DNA from: Agelas oroides
Taxonomy: Eukaryota > Porifera > Demospongiae > Agelasida > Agelasidae
Length of the DNA: 64,000 bases
NCBI GenBank assembly: GCA_949130485.1
Contig: OX422183.1
Span: 16,241,812 to 16,305,811 of the forward strand
Direction: 5' to 3'
Each line of letters starts with the position of its first letter. Position 1 is the stretch's first letter. A program made the position numbers and the translations under genes. Shown here one piece after another: positions 1 to 11,723 of this stretch. The notes beneath the pieces are model-generated. The model worked only from the letters and a program-made list of their open reading frames with translations. It was not told the DNA's origin and searched no databases.

Positions 1-1500
1 TTAAACCACTGCTAACCTGAGTTATGATCCAAAATGTTGACACTTCAGTGACCACACAAACTTCATCCCGACTTGGAGCTCTTGATCCTTGTACAATAAC
101 TAAGGTAGGTACATTGTTAACAAGCTAGATCTATTAGCTACAACTTTCTGGTAGCAGACTACCGATACAGCACGGCCACACTGAGCGAAATGCACACGTA
201 GCTACTGGCTTGCTGGAGTGCGGCACATCCCGTGCGTTCACATCGCTTCTGATGGCAACAGTGCTTCTTTCGAGCCATCTCAACTGCATCCTCGAGCTAC
301 AAATCTCTAGTGGCAGATTTATTTCAACGGAGCATAGCAACACTGACACAAGGCACTTCATTTTGACACTGGTGGGTGTGGTACTTGTCACGTGACCGGT
401 CATCTGCTTGTAATTGTGTGTGTATAGTGAAGTATGAACCAGGCACACTTGTTTGCTTACTGAGCTGGTAAGTATGGCATCAAACTCAGTGCAGCTTACA
501 TGGTGTTAACGTATTATGTATGCCACAGGATTGAATTAGCACTTTCTGGGTTTGTGTTGAACACTTGTTTTGCTAAGCTGGGCTGTCCATGAGCATTCAA
601 TCACCGTTTTCTTCTGTATGCTGTCAGCTCAGATTGAGCATAGGAAGTCACTGGATCCTGGCTTTCACTTGTTCCCTGGGGAGTCATTTCACCCAAGCAG
701 GAGTTATCCAGCACTAGGGTAGATTGGTATGGCCATCTTCTGCCCAGCCAGTCAACATTACACAGGCAGCGCTATAGCCATATGCTCAATCTACCAATTA
801 GCACCCGAGTAGTCATTGTGAGTCACTGTCAAGTCAAGTAGCTTTACTTAGAAACATCTTGGCTACCTACACTTTTGTCCCATGACAACAGTTTGAGCTT
901 CTGACTATCACAACACCCTTATGACAACATGTTCCTCTGCGAACAAGGAGCTTCATGCACACTGATATACTACAACTCGTATATCCAGTCATATACATGT
1001 ACGCAAACCACCCTGTTTAGCCCACACCCAACAAAACAAACCTTACATACCTGTCAACGTTTAAGACACACTTTCCTATAACACCCAACAAACACAACAT
1101 CCATTTTTCCACTCCAACAGACACACTACACGTACATTACAAAGCCAAGTTAGCTTCACTTCACTTTGCATGCATGGTTGTGCTTACTGGTAACGGCTGG
1201 ATACTGCACCTCATTTTTACCCCCTGTTCGATTCTCAGTGCCTTTGTTGTCAGTAGGACCATGTCTTCATTTAACCCTCTGTGTTTCACCCTTGCTTACC
1301 ACACCCTTCATACCTATGGCCTTTCTCTTATAGCCAAAGTTTGTGCTCTTGCTGCCTGTTCACCACCTGGAAGTGTGTGCCTTTATTGGATCTCCTGTTA
1401 TGCGCAGGACAAAATGGCCTACCACCAACACCCAACACTTTGCCCTTTGGATGCAGTTACCGCCTGCACCCCAGTCACCCTTTTCTTTCCACTTGGGGTG
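1..1500 (+). repeat. Family A dispersed repeat, copy 1 (5' end cut by window)
   Basis: Non-coding repeat whose parts recur at 1523-2667, 11344-19124 (reverse), 37015-38580 (reverse) and 54848-55710. The start, beginning TTAAACCACTGCTAACCTGA, is found again at 1846, in reverse near 18780, and at 55196 and 57894. It ends in the inverted-repeat motif CTTTCCACTTGGGGTG. Compared with copy 2 this copy has a longer interior (about 440-840) that is shared with the reverse copy at 38180-38575. It holds no supported gene. The structure suggests a non-autonomous DNA transposon, but I did not find a clean target duplication. Confidence 0.7.
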
Positions 1501-1522
1501 CGGTTATGCTCAAAAGAAATTT

Positions 1523-2667
1523 CACCCCAAGTGGAAAGAAAAACAAAAATATAGTATGAATGAAAAGCCACCAAAGTGCACGTGCATGCCCAAAGGTTTA
1601 GTGTTTCTTTCCCAGCCTGAGAGGACTTACTGAAGTTTGACACCACAGCTTGAAACAGTTATCATTGAAGTATCTACTGTGCAAGCGCTAAGGTCGAGAG
1701 CTAAACCACAGCTATTGCACGGGGCCATACATTTGCCATGACGAAATGGGACCTATGGTGACACAGGATTTTACAGTACCCAAACTAGCTATTTTAACAT
1801 GGAGGTAGTTACATTTGCTAAAAATGAGAATATACGATTTTTTTTAAACCACTGCTAACCTGAGTTATGATCAAAAATGTTGACACTTCAGTGACCACAC
1901 TAAACTTCATCCTGACTTGCAGCTCTGGAGCCTTGTGCAATAACTAACATAGGTGCACTGTTAACAAGCTAGGTATATTAGCTACAACTTTCTGGTAGCA
2001 GACTACCGATACAGCACAGCCACACTGAGCTACAAGTCACTTTGATACTTAAGTGAAGTGCACACTTCGCTACAGGCTTGCTGCACTACAGCACATTCCA
2101 TGCCTCCACAGTGCTTTTGATGGCAACGGCGCTTCTTTACAACACTGACTGATGTCTCTCAGTAGCATTTGTATGGTGTTCTTATTTTCTATACAATTTA
2201 GATATAGATGCATACAACAGTAGCACGGCCATCTTCTGCCCAGCAAGTTGGCTGCCTTTGTATCATCTTGCCTCTACAGGGCTTCAATTACAACCTATTA
2301 GCACCCCTCTTCTACATGGCTTCATATGCAATACCAAGTAAGCTTCACTTCACTCTATACCCAATGACTATGCTTTTAATGTTAGAAGCTGGATTGTGCA
2401 CCTAACTCCAATCCCCTGTTCCCTGTTCCACTTTTGCCCTAATCTAGCCAGGCTTCCACACTATGTGTAGTTAGTGGGTTTCTCTTAGTCAAAGTTTGTA
2501 CCCTTGCTGCTTGCTCACCATGCACCTGGAAGTGTGTGCCTTTAGTGGATCTGCTCAATGGTCTGTTATGGGTAGGACGATCGAAATGGTCTGCCACCTA
2601 CACCCGATACTTTGTACTTGGGGATGCAGTTACCACCTGCACTCCAGTCACCGTTTTCTTTCCACTA
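1523..2667 (+). repeat. Family A dispersed repeat, copy 2
   Basis: Starts with CACCCCAAGTGGAAAG and ends with a degenerate CTTTCCACTAGG, so the ends are inverted repeats. The body (for example GGTAGCAGACTACCGATACA near 1990) repeats copy 1 and matches the reverse copy split between 11344-11550 and 18299-19124. The end of copy 1 and the start of this copy face each other across about 22 bp, forming a hairpin at the junction. No coding potential beyond chance ORFs. Confidence 0.7.
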
Positions 2668-2920
2668 GGACCTGCCTTCATTTAACCCTCTGTCTTCGCC
2701 CTTGCTTACAACACCCTTCATACATATGGCCTTTCTCTTATAGTCAAAGTGTGCTCTTGCTGCTTGCTCACCACCAGGAAGTGTGTGCCTCTATTGGATC
2801 TCCTGTTATGAGCAGTACGAAATGGCCTACCACCTATACCCGATACTTTGTACTTTGGATGCAGTTACCGCCTGCACCCCAGTCACCCTTTTCTTTCCAC
2901 TTGGGGTGCGGTTATGCTCG
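2665..2920 (+). repeat. Family A 3' fragment
   Basis: This stretch repeats about 1260-1510 of copy 1 with small changes and again ends in CTTTCCACTTGGGGTGCGGT. It is a direct partial duplication of the 3' third of the family placed right after copy 2. It is followed by a short A/G-rich run and a sequence (2938-3030) that recurs at 41128-41220. Confidence 0.6.
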
Positions 2921-3054
2921 GAAAAAGAAAAAGAAAAAGATAGACGATTTGCCCGTTTTAGCAACTTGCTGGTCTGGTACTATAGCGATGCTTTCCAGCA
3001 AAGTTAATGGTCCTGTTACTCATGGAAGGACTTCAAAATGACTGATATGGTTCA

Positions 3055-3120
3055 TGCAAACGTTGACACACTCAGCTCACAATCCTACATGATTGTGAGC
3101 TGAGTGTGTCAATGTTTGCA
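3055..3120. repeat. Near-perfect 30-bp-arm hairpin
   Basis: Arms 3055-3084 and 3091-3120 are reverse complements with one mismatch, separated by a 6-nt loop (CTACAT). The hairpin directly abuts the TA-flanked element that begins at 3126. It looks like a templated inverted duplication of one short segment rather than a transposon end, but its position next to an insertion site is notable. Confidence 0.8.
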
Positions 3121-3125
3121 GTGTA

Positions 3126-3800
3126 GAGTAAGCAATCGGTACTTGGACACCACCAACAATCGGACACTCATACGCGGAGAAATAAGCCACACAGATACAT
3201 GTAATTGGTTATACCACGGAAACGAAGGCTGAGCCCACTAAATTTGACAACTGAAAAATGGAGATCGAGTGTCAATTCCCGCTTGCGCTAGAAGCAATTT
3301 AATGTAACAGTCCGAAACATTCGATAATCGGTTACGAATCACGTATTTTCGGATGTCGTTTCCTGTTCCTTCTCTGAAGCAACTCTCAGATTTTTGCACC
3401 TTCGGAGAGCTACAAGACCCTGCTGCTGCACGCCTGATATTTTGCTGTAGCTGCCTTGGGTGCTGGAGAGTGTCACTGAAATGTTAAGTGGGTTGCTCCC
3501 TCAATCACAGGACAGTAAATTTTCACTGTTTTTCGCTGTGGACACCCTAAGCTACACATCAAGCCTACAATATTGGTATTATTGGAATGTGCAGGTCCTC
3601 GCCAACATAACATTAAGTCGCGTTTTTATACGTTGCGTGGTTCTTGAGCTACAGCTGTTTCTCCTGCTTTTATGCAGGCCAAGTTCACGGAAACACGGTG
3701 CTACCACTTTCTGAAATGCAGGAATCAAGAACAACTGTATCTCGAGAACCATGTAGGAGTGTCCGATTATTGGTGGTGTCCGAGTACCGATCGCTTACTC
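3126..3800. mobile_element. TA-flanked MITE, 675 bp
   Basis: The left end GAGTAAGCAATCGGTACTTG and the right end GTACCGATCGCTTACTC are inverted repeats continuing for at least 44 bp with a few differences. TA dinucleotides flank both ends (3124-3125 and 3801-3802), the target duplication typical of the Tc1/mariner group. The interior has no convincing transposase, so this is a non-autonomous element. Short ORFs inside are not supported. Confidence 0.75.
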
Positions 3801-4229
3801 TATATATGTCACTACCAGCCACCATTGGTATGTTGTTTGGTACACTTGGTTGTTGTTATGTTCAATGGAGCTGCTTGAATATTGAAACATTCCCATAATT
3901 TTGAAATATCGCCATAATTTCTGAATGACTTCCGTCACTCAAAAATCATGGCCTCTGTGCAGATGATGGAACAACATCTGCATATACGTTCAATGGCACA
4001 GTTAGCCGTGCCAGTATCCTGCATGCCGGTGCCTTTGAACTTGTATGGTATCATGCAACAAATAGGTTTCTGTGGGGCTCTAAATTCCATATGTCCTTCA
4101 GTTTCATCATCTAACCTCAACAGCTTATATACGTAGCTGTATTCAGACTGTCATATGCTAATCTTACCTAGCACAATTAAAGAAATTGACACTCAAGCAC
4201 CATTTTCAGGTGTCAGATAAAAAACTTTT

Positions 4230-4600
4230 TCCCAAGAGATATCAGAGAGTCGGTAGACTCTCTAAGTAGGGATGGTGCGGACCCCCTCCACATCATCCCT
4301 ACCTTGTTTGCAGACTTTTTGGCATGCCATCCCTACTTCTTTTAAAGAAAAGAAAAGTCATCAAAAATGAAAAGAAATGTAGGGATGGCATGCCAAAAAG
4401 TAAGACAAACAAGGGATGATATAAAAGTGAAGGTAAATATGCAAAGCCCTATCTCCTAGCATCTTTTTTCACTTTAAAGTGCAACTATAGTATAAAAAAG
4501 ATGTAGGGATGGATAAGGCTTTGTATATATACCTTCACTTTTATATCATCCCTTCCTTGTTTGTGTTATTTTTGGCATGCCATCCCTACATCTGAATGAT
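4230..4600. repeat. Family B: stacked alternative hairpins
   Basis: The motif TAGGGATGGCATGCCAAAAA appears in three places. The stretch 4305-4345 pairs with 4380-4425, and 4380-4470 pairs with about 4500-4595, so the middle segment can pair with either side. Related pieces lie at 8728-8935, 19309-19323, 36945-37015 and 51205-51260. Probably a MITE family inserted in, or duplicated onto, itself. No gene. Confidence 0.7.
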
Positions 4601-4639
4601 TTTTCTTTTCTTGTTTGTGTACTTCTTTGGCAATGTTGT

Positions 4640-6290
4640 AATTTGTTTAATATTCTCAGTTAGATGTGATGTGACCACTATATCAAGTGCAACCACAACC
4701 CCATAACTTGAAACAGTACTCTCAGTTACATAATTGTTCAGGTAAGTCCAAGCATGTAACTATGGCACATACAGGTAGTCTGGACTCAAGACCCTACAGT
4801 ACAGGCTTTAATCCACCTTGCTTTCAATGCTCCAGAGCTTCATTCTAGCTTTTAAAAGCTTGGACTACACTATTCTTAACTGTCAAGGCCTAGGTTTTAC
4901 AGTGAAACAAATAGCATTCCTGAATCGGACCTAGCCTTGTCTGCAGCCCCCCCACCTTCCCCGAGAAACAAGGCTATACTGCAAGTGATGGAAAGCTGAG
5001 CAGGGGCCTGGAAACACTCCATGATATAGCAGTCAGCTGCGCCTTACCTACTCAGTGTCAATAGCATTGTGCATCATCCTCTGTCTTGGGGGCTAGCAAA
5101 TCGCAGAATTGCGGGTGCTAGTCTTGCTCCCAGACCAAATGCAGTAATCTGTGGTCTCGGAACGAGACTATGTGTATGCATGTGTACAAAATCACAAAAC
5201 GGCATTCTTCGCAACGGACAACAGCTGCAGTGTGTCTAGAGCTTAGCATGGCTTTAGCGAACAGCTATGAAGACACTGCGGATCAGGAGCACTTCGTGCT
5301 GAGGTATGAATTGTTTTCATGCTACAACCACGGTGAAGTAGAAAGCCTTAGAGTTCAGAATTTTGTGGCTTCTTAAAAAAGCTTTACCCTCAAGGGAGGA
5401 GCCAGACATCAGTTTATCAATCGTGAATAGCAAGGCATGCCTTCACCTGCTTTATACACACGCATTACGCGCATAATATTAGCCCGAAGCACGGTATAGT
5501 GCGCTCAATACAAGTAGCAATGATTTTATATGTAGGTATATTGAACGTGTGATGTCACGTAAGCGGGGAAATCGTTTCGGGAGTCGCTGTGAGGGGTGAC
5601 GGTGGTGTAGCGAGAATTGTTGGTGTACCAAAGTTTCATTCCTGGGGTAAGTGCACCATGCCATTAACGAACATCAACTCAGATTGGATGTCCAACGCTT
5701 CCTCTGGCCTGTGTATTATATTGGATTGCATTAATTATATTATATTACGTGGGTCCTTTAAGTTGCACCTTGGGATGTAATAATAATATACATAAGCGAG
5801 AGTGGAATAGGGCTGCATATTGCACGAGTAGGGCAGATGTATTTTCCCGAGCCAAAGACAAGAGAAAATGCTGCCCATGAGTACAATGTCCAGCCATATT
5901 CTACTCTCACAAGTGTAATACAGTGTTTATTACCCAGTTTCAAATAGTAAAATTGTACAAGTGCATTTCAATTAAAGCACACTGCAGTTGCAACCGCAGC
6001 GTAGCATGCTCACCGATCCTCTGCTGGTAGAAAGGAGTACATTGTACTGTAGGTTCCTAACTAATATGTTTTTCATTCACCATGGAAGCTTAATTATTTG
6101 CTGTTTGGATAGCATATAGCTACAAGTACATTCCACACAGACTGCAGTTTCTACACAGCACAAAATTTTTTGCATATGTCCTGGGCAACAGCAACCGTCG
6201 AATAACTACCGTGGAATATCATGCATTACACTATAGCTACGTAAAATGAAATACTGCAATCTGATTGGTCATTGCAAGTAGTATAAATCA
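4640..6290. other. No supported gene; short repeat scraps
   Basis: Only chance ORFs here. Two pieces around 4930-5010 and 5085-5160 carry diverged 'AGCCT(C/T)GT' motifs facing each other, like the small hairpin family seen at 9819-9883, 33657-33715 and 56826-56880. I see no splice-framed coding signal. Confidence 0.5.
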
Positions 6291-6292
6291 CT

Positions 6293-7220
6293 TATACTAT
6301 GGCAAGCCGTTTGTTTCAAAATTGTCGATCCAAAAATTGTGCTGTGTGTGGCTCCAGAATCGACTTGATTGTGACAAGAATCGACTCGATTGTGACAAGA
6401 ATCGACTCGATTGTGATAAAAATCGACTCGATTGTGATAAACCGACTCGATTGAAAAAACCGACTCGATTTTGATAAGAGTCGACTCGACTGTGCTCAGA
6501 ATCGACTCGATTTGCGCCGCGTTTGACTCGATTGTCAGCACAATTGACTCGGTCAAAAAAACCGACTCGATGCAAAACCATTGACTTGATTGTGTGCCAC
6601 GTTCCACTCTGATTCTACCTTGTTTGAGTCAATCCTTCAACAATCGAGTCAATCCTTCAACAGTCGAGTCGATTCGCCCACGCCAACCGTAGCCACAAAT
6701 GCCACTTGACCACACCCACTGGGCATGCGCAGTAACGCAGTCAGCAAAGCAGGCTGGTCTTCAAACTCATCTGCTTCACTCCTCACCTCAGATAGTCACT
6801 AGTGGCACTAAAAGCAGGCAGACAAAAACAAAGAGAACCAGACAATGTCAAGAACCATGAAAACCATGACTGGCATGAGGCATGCTTTGCTGACTGCGTT
6901 ACTGCGCATGCCCAGTGGGTGTGGTCAAGTGGCGTGTGTGGCTACGGTTGGCGTGGGCGAATCGACTCGATTGCTGAAGGATCGACTTGATTGTTGAAGG
7001 ATTGACTCAAACAAGGTAGAATCAGAGTGGAACGTGGCACAACAATCGAGTCGATGGCTTTGCATCGAGTCGGTTTTTTTGACCGAGTCAATTGTGCTGA
7101 CAATCGAGTCGAACGTGGCGCAAATCGAGTCGATTCTTATCGCAATCGAGTCGATTCTGGAGCCGCACACAACACAATTATTGGATTGACAATTTTGAAA
7201 CAAACGGCTTGCCATATTAT
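6293..7220. mobile_element. Foldback element with CGACTCGATT arms
   Basis: A large imperfect palindrome. The outer sequence GGCAAGCCGTTTGTTTCAAA at 6301 returns as its reverse complement near 7190-7213. Inside each arm lies a degenerate array built on CGACTCGATT, roughly a dozen units on the left (6358-6690) and fewer on the right (6958-7155, as AATCGAGTCG). The innermost arms (6694-6755 and 6876-6945) are close to perfect around a loop of about 120 bp. The arms differ in length because of different unit numbers, as expected of foldback-type transposons. No transposase is encoded. The chance ORFs follow the repeat. Confidence 0.8.
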
Positions 7221-7830
7221 ACCACCTGTAAATTGAACTTATACCACTGGTGATTTAACCATAGATAGTCGAGTAGAGATAGTAACTGAATGAAATTGCA
7301 GTTTAATACCATGAAGCACTTCAACAATAGCCACCAGTTCTCATACAGTTTGCATACACAAAGCGCTTAGCTCGTTAGAGGTTGTATGAAAATGGCTGCA
7401 GTCTGAAGAGGTAGATAGCGGTGAAGAAAGCGCTTAGCTCAACAGCGGTGGTCTTGGTTCACACAGAGTTTGCCTACAGTTTCAGTGGTAGCTACTATTC
7501 AAGAAAGCGCTAGTACTCGCTCAACACAATACACTCACCAGAAAGTTCATGATGTCATGGGGTGGGACATTTTGGTCTCATTCTCAGGCACTCTGAATTT
7601 GAATTTGTGTTTTGAATTCCAATCACTAGCGAGCATCACCGAGCAAGTAGAAAGTTGAATCGTTGCAAGGTAAACTGTCAGTGAACAGCTTGAGAGAGAG
7701 CTCACTCGTTCATAATTTGAACTGTAGCCATTGCTAGGCAGTTTTGTTGCTAAGGAGAGAAATTCATGCAGTTTTGTTGCCAAGGAGAGAAATGATTTGA
7801 TTGGCTATAGTATAAATACCTTATATGATT

Positions 7831-7927
7831 AAACCCTCGGGGTCTACGGGATTTAGATCCCCTTGGAAACCATAAACACCCTTGCGCTTCACGCGTGGGT
7901 ATCTAAATCCCGTAGACCCCTCGGTTT
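7831..7927. repeat. Family C hairpin element, copy 1
   Basis: Arms of about 31 bp built on GTCTACGGGATTTAGAT face each other around a roughly 35-bp centre. A related element with the same arm motif but a different centre lies at 51838-51981. Probably a small palindromic MITE. Confidence 0.65.
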
Positions 7928-8727
7928 CATTGTATAACCTATAATTCAAATGGTATGTTACAGTAATTCTACGGGAGAATATTATAGTGAGTATATCAAC
8001 TCGGTAATAAAACTGAGTATTTGTGTTGGCTTAGTCTCCATGCACAGTTATAAGCATCTGACAATTGCTAGTAGCCAAACATCAGTAGCTTACTCAGTTA
8101 CTAGACATGTAGTATACCACACATGCATACACAAGTAAATCTTCATAGCTCAGATACATGCAGTGACTAAGTTGTTATAAGTAGGACGAGCTGGGTTGCC
8201 CATGTAAATCAATTCACTATTTACTTTTATTTGGGATGCAGTTACCACTTGAAACAATGACAAAGATACGAAACATACCTGGAGTTTCAGGTGAACTAGT
8301 GGGTCCAACTTCACACTCTGCAAATACATAAGTAAAACAACAATGTTTATATCTACTCCTGTTCCCAAACGGTTTTTGCCTGTAGTTTTTGCAATATGGA
8401 AAACATAGAGAGAAATAGGGCTGGTGCTGATGAAGTTGTACTATAGATCTTTCTAACATGCTACCAACTTAACAGGCAGAAAGCCTTCCATATACCTCCA
8501 TGCTCAATCCATTTTCTCTCCAAAATACACTATGGCATTGGAGTATGTTGAGTCTACATATACTTGTATACTCCTATGGATGTCTGTATTAAGAAACCGT
8601 CCTATTACCCAGCACAAGTTAGTGAAATAATGAGCATGCACGCTCTACACAATGCTGTCGTAAAACAAACACCACCCCCAGGAGGGATATAATTACTATA
8701 CAAGAATTAAAAAATAAAAGATTACAA

Positions 8728-8935
8728 ATGAGTAGGGATGGCATGCAAAAATGTGTACAAACAAGGTAGGAATGATTCACACATCTGTGATGTCTGTGTA
8801 AAGGAACATTGGCTACTGCTTAGTGTGCAAATGACTCACTGCAGTGCATGAACATAGCTGTAGTGTAATAAGATGCAGGGATGGGGCTTTGTATGTTTAC
8901 CATCACTTCATATCATCCTACCTTGTTTGTACTAA
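8728..8935. repeat. Family B element, diverged copy
   Basis: TAGGGATGGCATGCAAAAAT near 8733 followed by ACAAACAAGGTAGG faces a reverse counterpart around 8876-8935 (CATCCTACCTTGTTTGTA). It is the same family as the stacked hairpins at 4230-4600 but in its simple form. The surrounding 7930-8725 and 8936-9228 hold no supported gene. Confidence 0.6.
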
Positions 8936-9236
8936 TGTACCATTGTGAGTATACTACGGGAATTATTGCATGAGGGGAGTGGTAAATGGCGCATTATATA
9001 ACTAGTTTGTTGTACAGCTAATTCAAATTTGAAATGTGTTGAGTCATTTCACTAGCGGTAGTGGTGGGCTGCAGAATGAAACAAAAGGGCGTCTTCTGAT
9101 CATGTGCCTAGTGGTATTCTGATATGTCATGATGCTGGGGTTGTATAGCCTGTAGCTCTCTCTGTCGAAGCTGAGAATCTTGCTATTGACCCAAAGTTGC
9201 TGGCACAGCTGGAAAACTTAGAGAGTCAGTATAATC

Positions 9237-10010
9237 TGGGTGTAACTAATCACTGGACTGAAGTGGACTGGACTGGACTGGACTGGACTGGACTCATGAA
9301 AACGTCAGAAATAAGTTAATAAACCACCGGAAACAAAATTAAGCACTCACAAAAATCAAACCCGATGGAACACAGGGTTTATAAATCTCTGTCCTGCTAT
9401 ATCAACGGGAGTCTGATGATTAGAATGTTACTTGTTACGTGTAACCAACAGTAGTCTCACTGGTCTGGCTATGTGAGACTAAACCAACAGCTGTCCTAGC
9501 CTCGTTCCCAAGCCCCGTCCAGCTTTCCATCGCTCGTGCAGTACGCGTGTGGACCTAGGAGTGAGGCTATGTGTGCAATTGTGCAAGATTGGTTATATAG
9601 ATGCCGAGGGGCTTGCATGGATACTTTCACTATTGTACTCTACTCGCTTGTTCAATGGTCAGAGTACGCGGGTCACCCCGATGAGTCACTCGCTAGAAAA
9701 AGTGTTTACTGACGGCCAGTTACAGGATGTAAGTCTGGGGTGAGAGCAAGGATTTACACAGCATTCCATAAGCCCAATACCATTGTGGTGAAATCTGTTG
9801 TTGTCAGCTGCTGGTCTTGTAGCCTCGTCCCCAGGCTCTCTCCTCCCCCCGTTTTTCGAGGAGAGAGCCTGGGGACGAGCCTGCTACTGGTCTTGTACGT
9901 TATGCTCAATTCTGTTTCTGGTGGTTTATTAACTTATTTCTGACGTTTTCGAGAGTCCAGTCCAGTCCAGTCCAGTCCAGTCCACTTCAGTCCAGTGATT
10001 AGTGACACCC
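9237..10010. mobile_element. hAT-like non-autonomous element, 8-bp TSD
   Basis: An 8-bp direct repeat GTATAATC flanks the element at 9229-9236 and 10011-10018. The ends (GGGTGTAACTAATCACTGGA at the left; CCAGTGATTAGTGACACCC at the right) are inverted repeats. Both continue into a TGGAC pentamer array and then a shared subterminal stretch (left to about 9345, right from about 9900). An 8-bp duplication is characteristic of hAT transposons. The 774-bp length and lack of a transposase make it non-autonomous. Confidence 0.8.
9819..9883. repeat. Short hairpin, GTAGCCTCGTCCCCAGGC type
   Basis: GTAGCCTCGTCCCCAGGC and its complement, with extra matching bases to GGAGAGAG, face each other across a short C/T-rich centre inside the hAT-like element. 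Diverged relatives occur near 33657 and 56826. A mini-MITE nested in a MITE. Confidence 0.6.
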
Positions 10011-10059
10011 GTATAATCCTGGTTTCAATCTTGGTTTTGATGAGTGGCTAGCTAGCCAA

Positions 10060-11140
10060 AATACGAGTGTTCAAAGAGCAGTTGAATAGTCCAAGTGCAG
10101 AACAGAACGGCAGCAGTATGAATGAAGGGATTCAACCTCCACCAAAGAAGCCAAAGCTTTTGCTTTCACTCGAAATGAAGTGCCAGCCGTTGAAGAACAT
10201 TGCAAACACGGCACGATTTGTCTCTTCGGTGACAGAAGAGACTTACAATGAAGCTGGAAAGGAAGTGGTACCAGCGAATACGAAGCAGTGCAACAGTTGG
10301 GCTCTGTGAACATTCCATGCCTGCAAGTACATGCATTATTTCGTACTTGAAGTTCAAAGAGAAGATGGTGGTAAACCTTACCCACCAGAGATGATTCGAA
10401 GCCTTCTTAGTGGGCTGAACAGAGTCATGAAAGAGAATGCGGCTCCATTTTTCATACTTGATCAAGGAAATCTCAAATTTCGTGAGTTGCTACTAACCTT
10501 AGACAGTGTCACTAGTAGCCTCATCGCCAAGGGATTGGTGTCACTAAGCATAGTGCTGCAGTAATTTCTTTACTTTGTTCTGGGAGAAGCAGCTTCTTGG
10601 GTACCATTCTTCGAAAGCACTTCAGAGGGCTGTTCTCTGTTGCATAGGTTTAAATGTATTGCGAGGTCTGCAAGAGCAGTATGCTCTCCAGCCTCAGCAG
10701 CTCACTCATTCCCTGGAGATACATTACACTGAGGATGTGTATTATGAATACATTTCAAAGAACGATCAACACAGGTTTAAAGACAAAGTCAAGAAGCCAA
10801 ACAACACACTTCTCAGACCCAGGTTGGGCATAGACTTAAACACACCTGTTTGTTGCATCTCAGCAAATTACCTCCAAACCCACCAGCATTTTATGTGAGA
10901 CCTTTGGATAAAGTACCTGGTATTGCAGAAGTCGAGTTGGAGCAAACACATTAAAGAGTATCCCACCTGAGCTTTCAGAAGAGGCAGGGTTAGATGTACG
11001 TTACACCAACCATTCATTGCGTGCAAGTGTATGTATGCAAAAGGTGTCCCCGAGAAGTTAATTACAGAAGAGTCAGTGCACAGGAATTTGAAAGTTCTTT
11101 GTGTGTATGAGCGAACCTCAAGTGTGCAAGAAAAAGCTGC
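10060..11140 (+). pseudogene. Decayed Crypton-type tyrosine recombinase gene
   Basis: Three reading frames in succession give pieces of one protein. The first (about 10067-10309) holds a proline/lysine-rich start. The second (about 10331-10510) contains YFVLEVQREDGGKPYPPEMI and LLSGLNRVM, typical of the DUF3504/ZMYM-like recombinase relatives. The third (about 10620-11140) keeps YTNHSLRAS, matching the HxxR box, and GVPEKLITEESVHRNLKVL, matching the helix before the catalytic tyrosine, with VYERTS where the tyrosine falls. Stops and frame changes separate these pieces, so it is not functional. It is related to, but distinct from, the intact recombinase at 19817-21295. It starts just downstream of the hAT-like element. 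Confidence 0.7.
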
Positions 11141-11723
11141 TGGTGAGTGTATACAGTTGGGACAACTTCTATGGAACCCAGGAAAATGCTGGAGTGCCTG
11201 AAGGATTTCAGAAGACGGTGCAACAGTTTTCTGGACTCTACAATCGTACATTCAACTTTTACAGCTCTTGTTAAAGTTTGTTGATTCTTACATGGACTCA
11301 GCACTTATCTGTTTTTTCTTTGCTTTTTTTTCGAGCGTAACCGCACCCCAAGTGGAAGGTGGCTTGAATGCAGGTGGACAAATCAGCTTATCCTGCCATA
11401 AAGAAGTTATTAAGCAACCCACTAGCTACACATAATGTGGAAGCCTGGCTAGATTAGGGCAAAAGTGGAACAGGGAATCGGAGTTAGGTGCACAATCCAG
11501 CTTCTAACAATAAGCATAACCATTGCATGTAGAGTGAAGTTTACATGCTACCGTAGATCGGGAAAATTTCGCTGTTAAAAGAATTTCGCGGTCGAGGACA
11601 ACCGTGAAATTTTAACAAGTGATATATATTTCACAACGAATAATAAGATCGTGTAAAATTGCCCACGTGTAAGATCTCAAGCTAGTGTGAACGAACAATG
11701 TAGATTGATCTCGTGTTCAAGTC

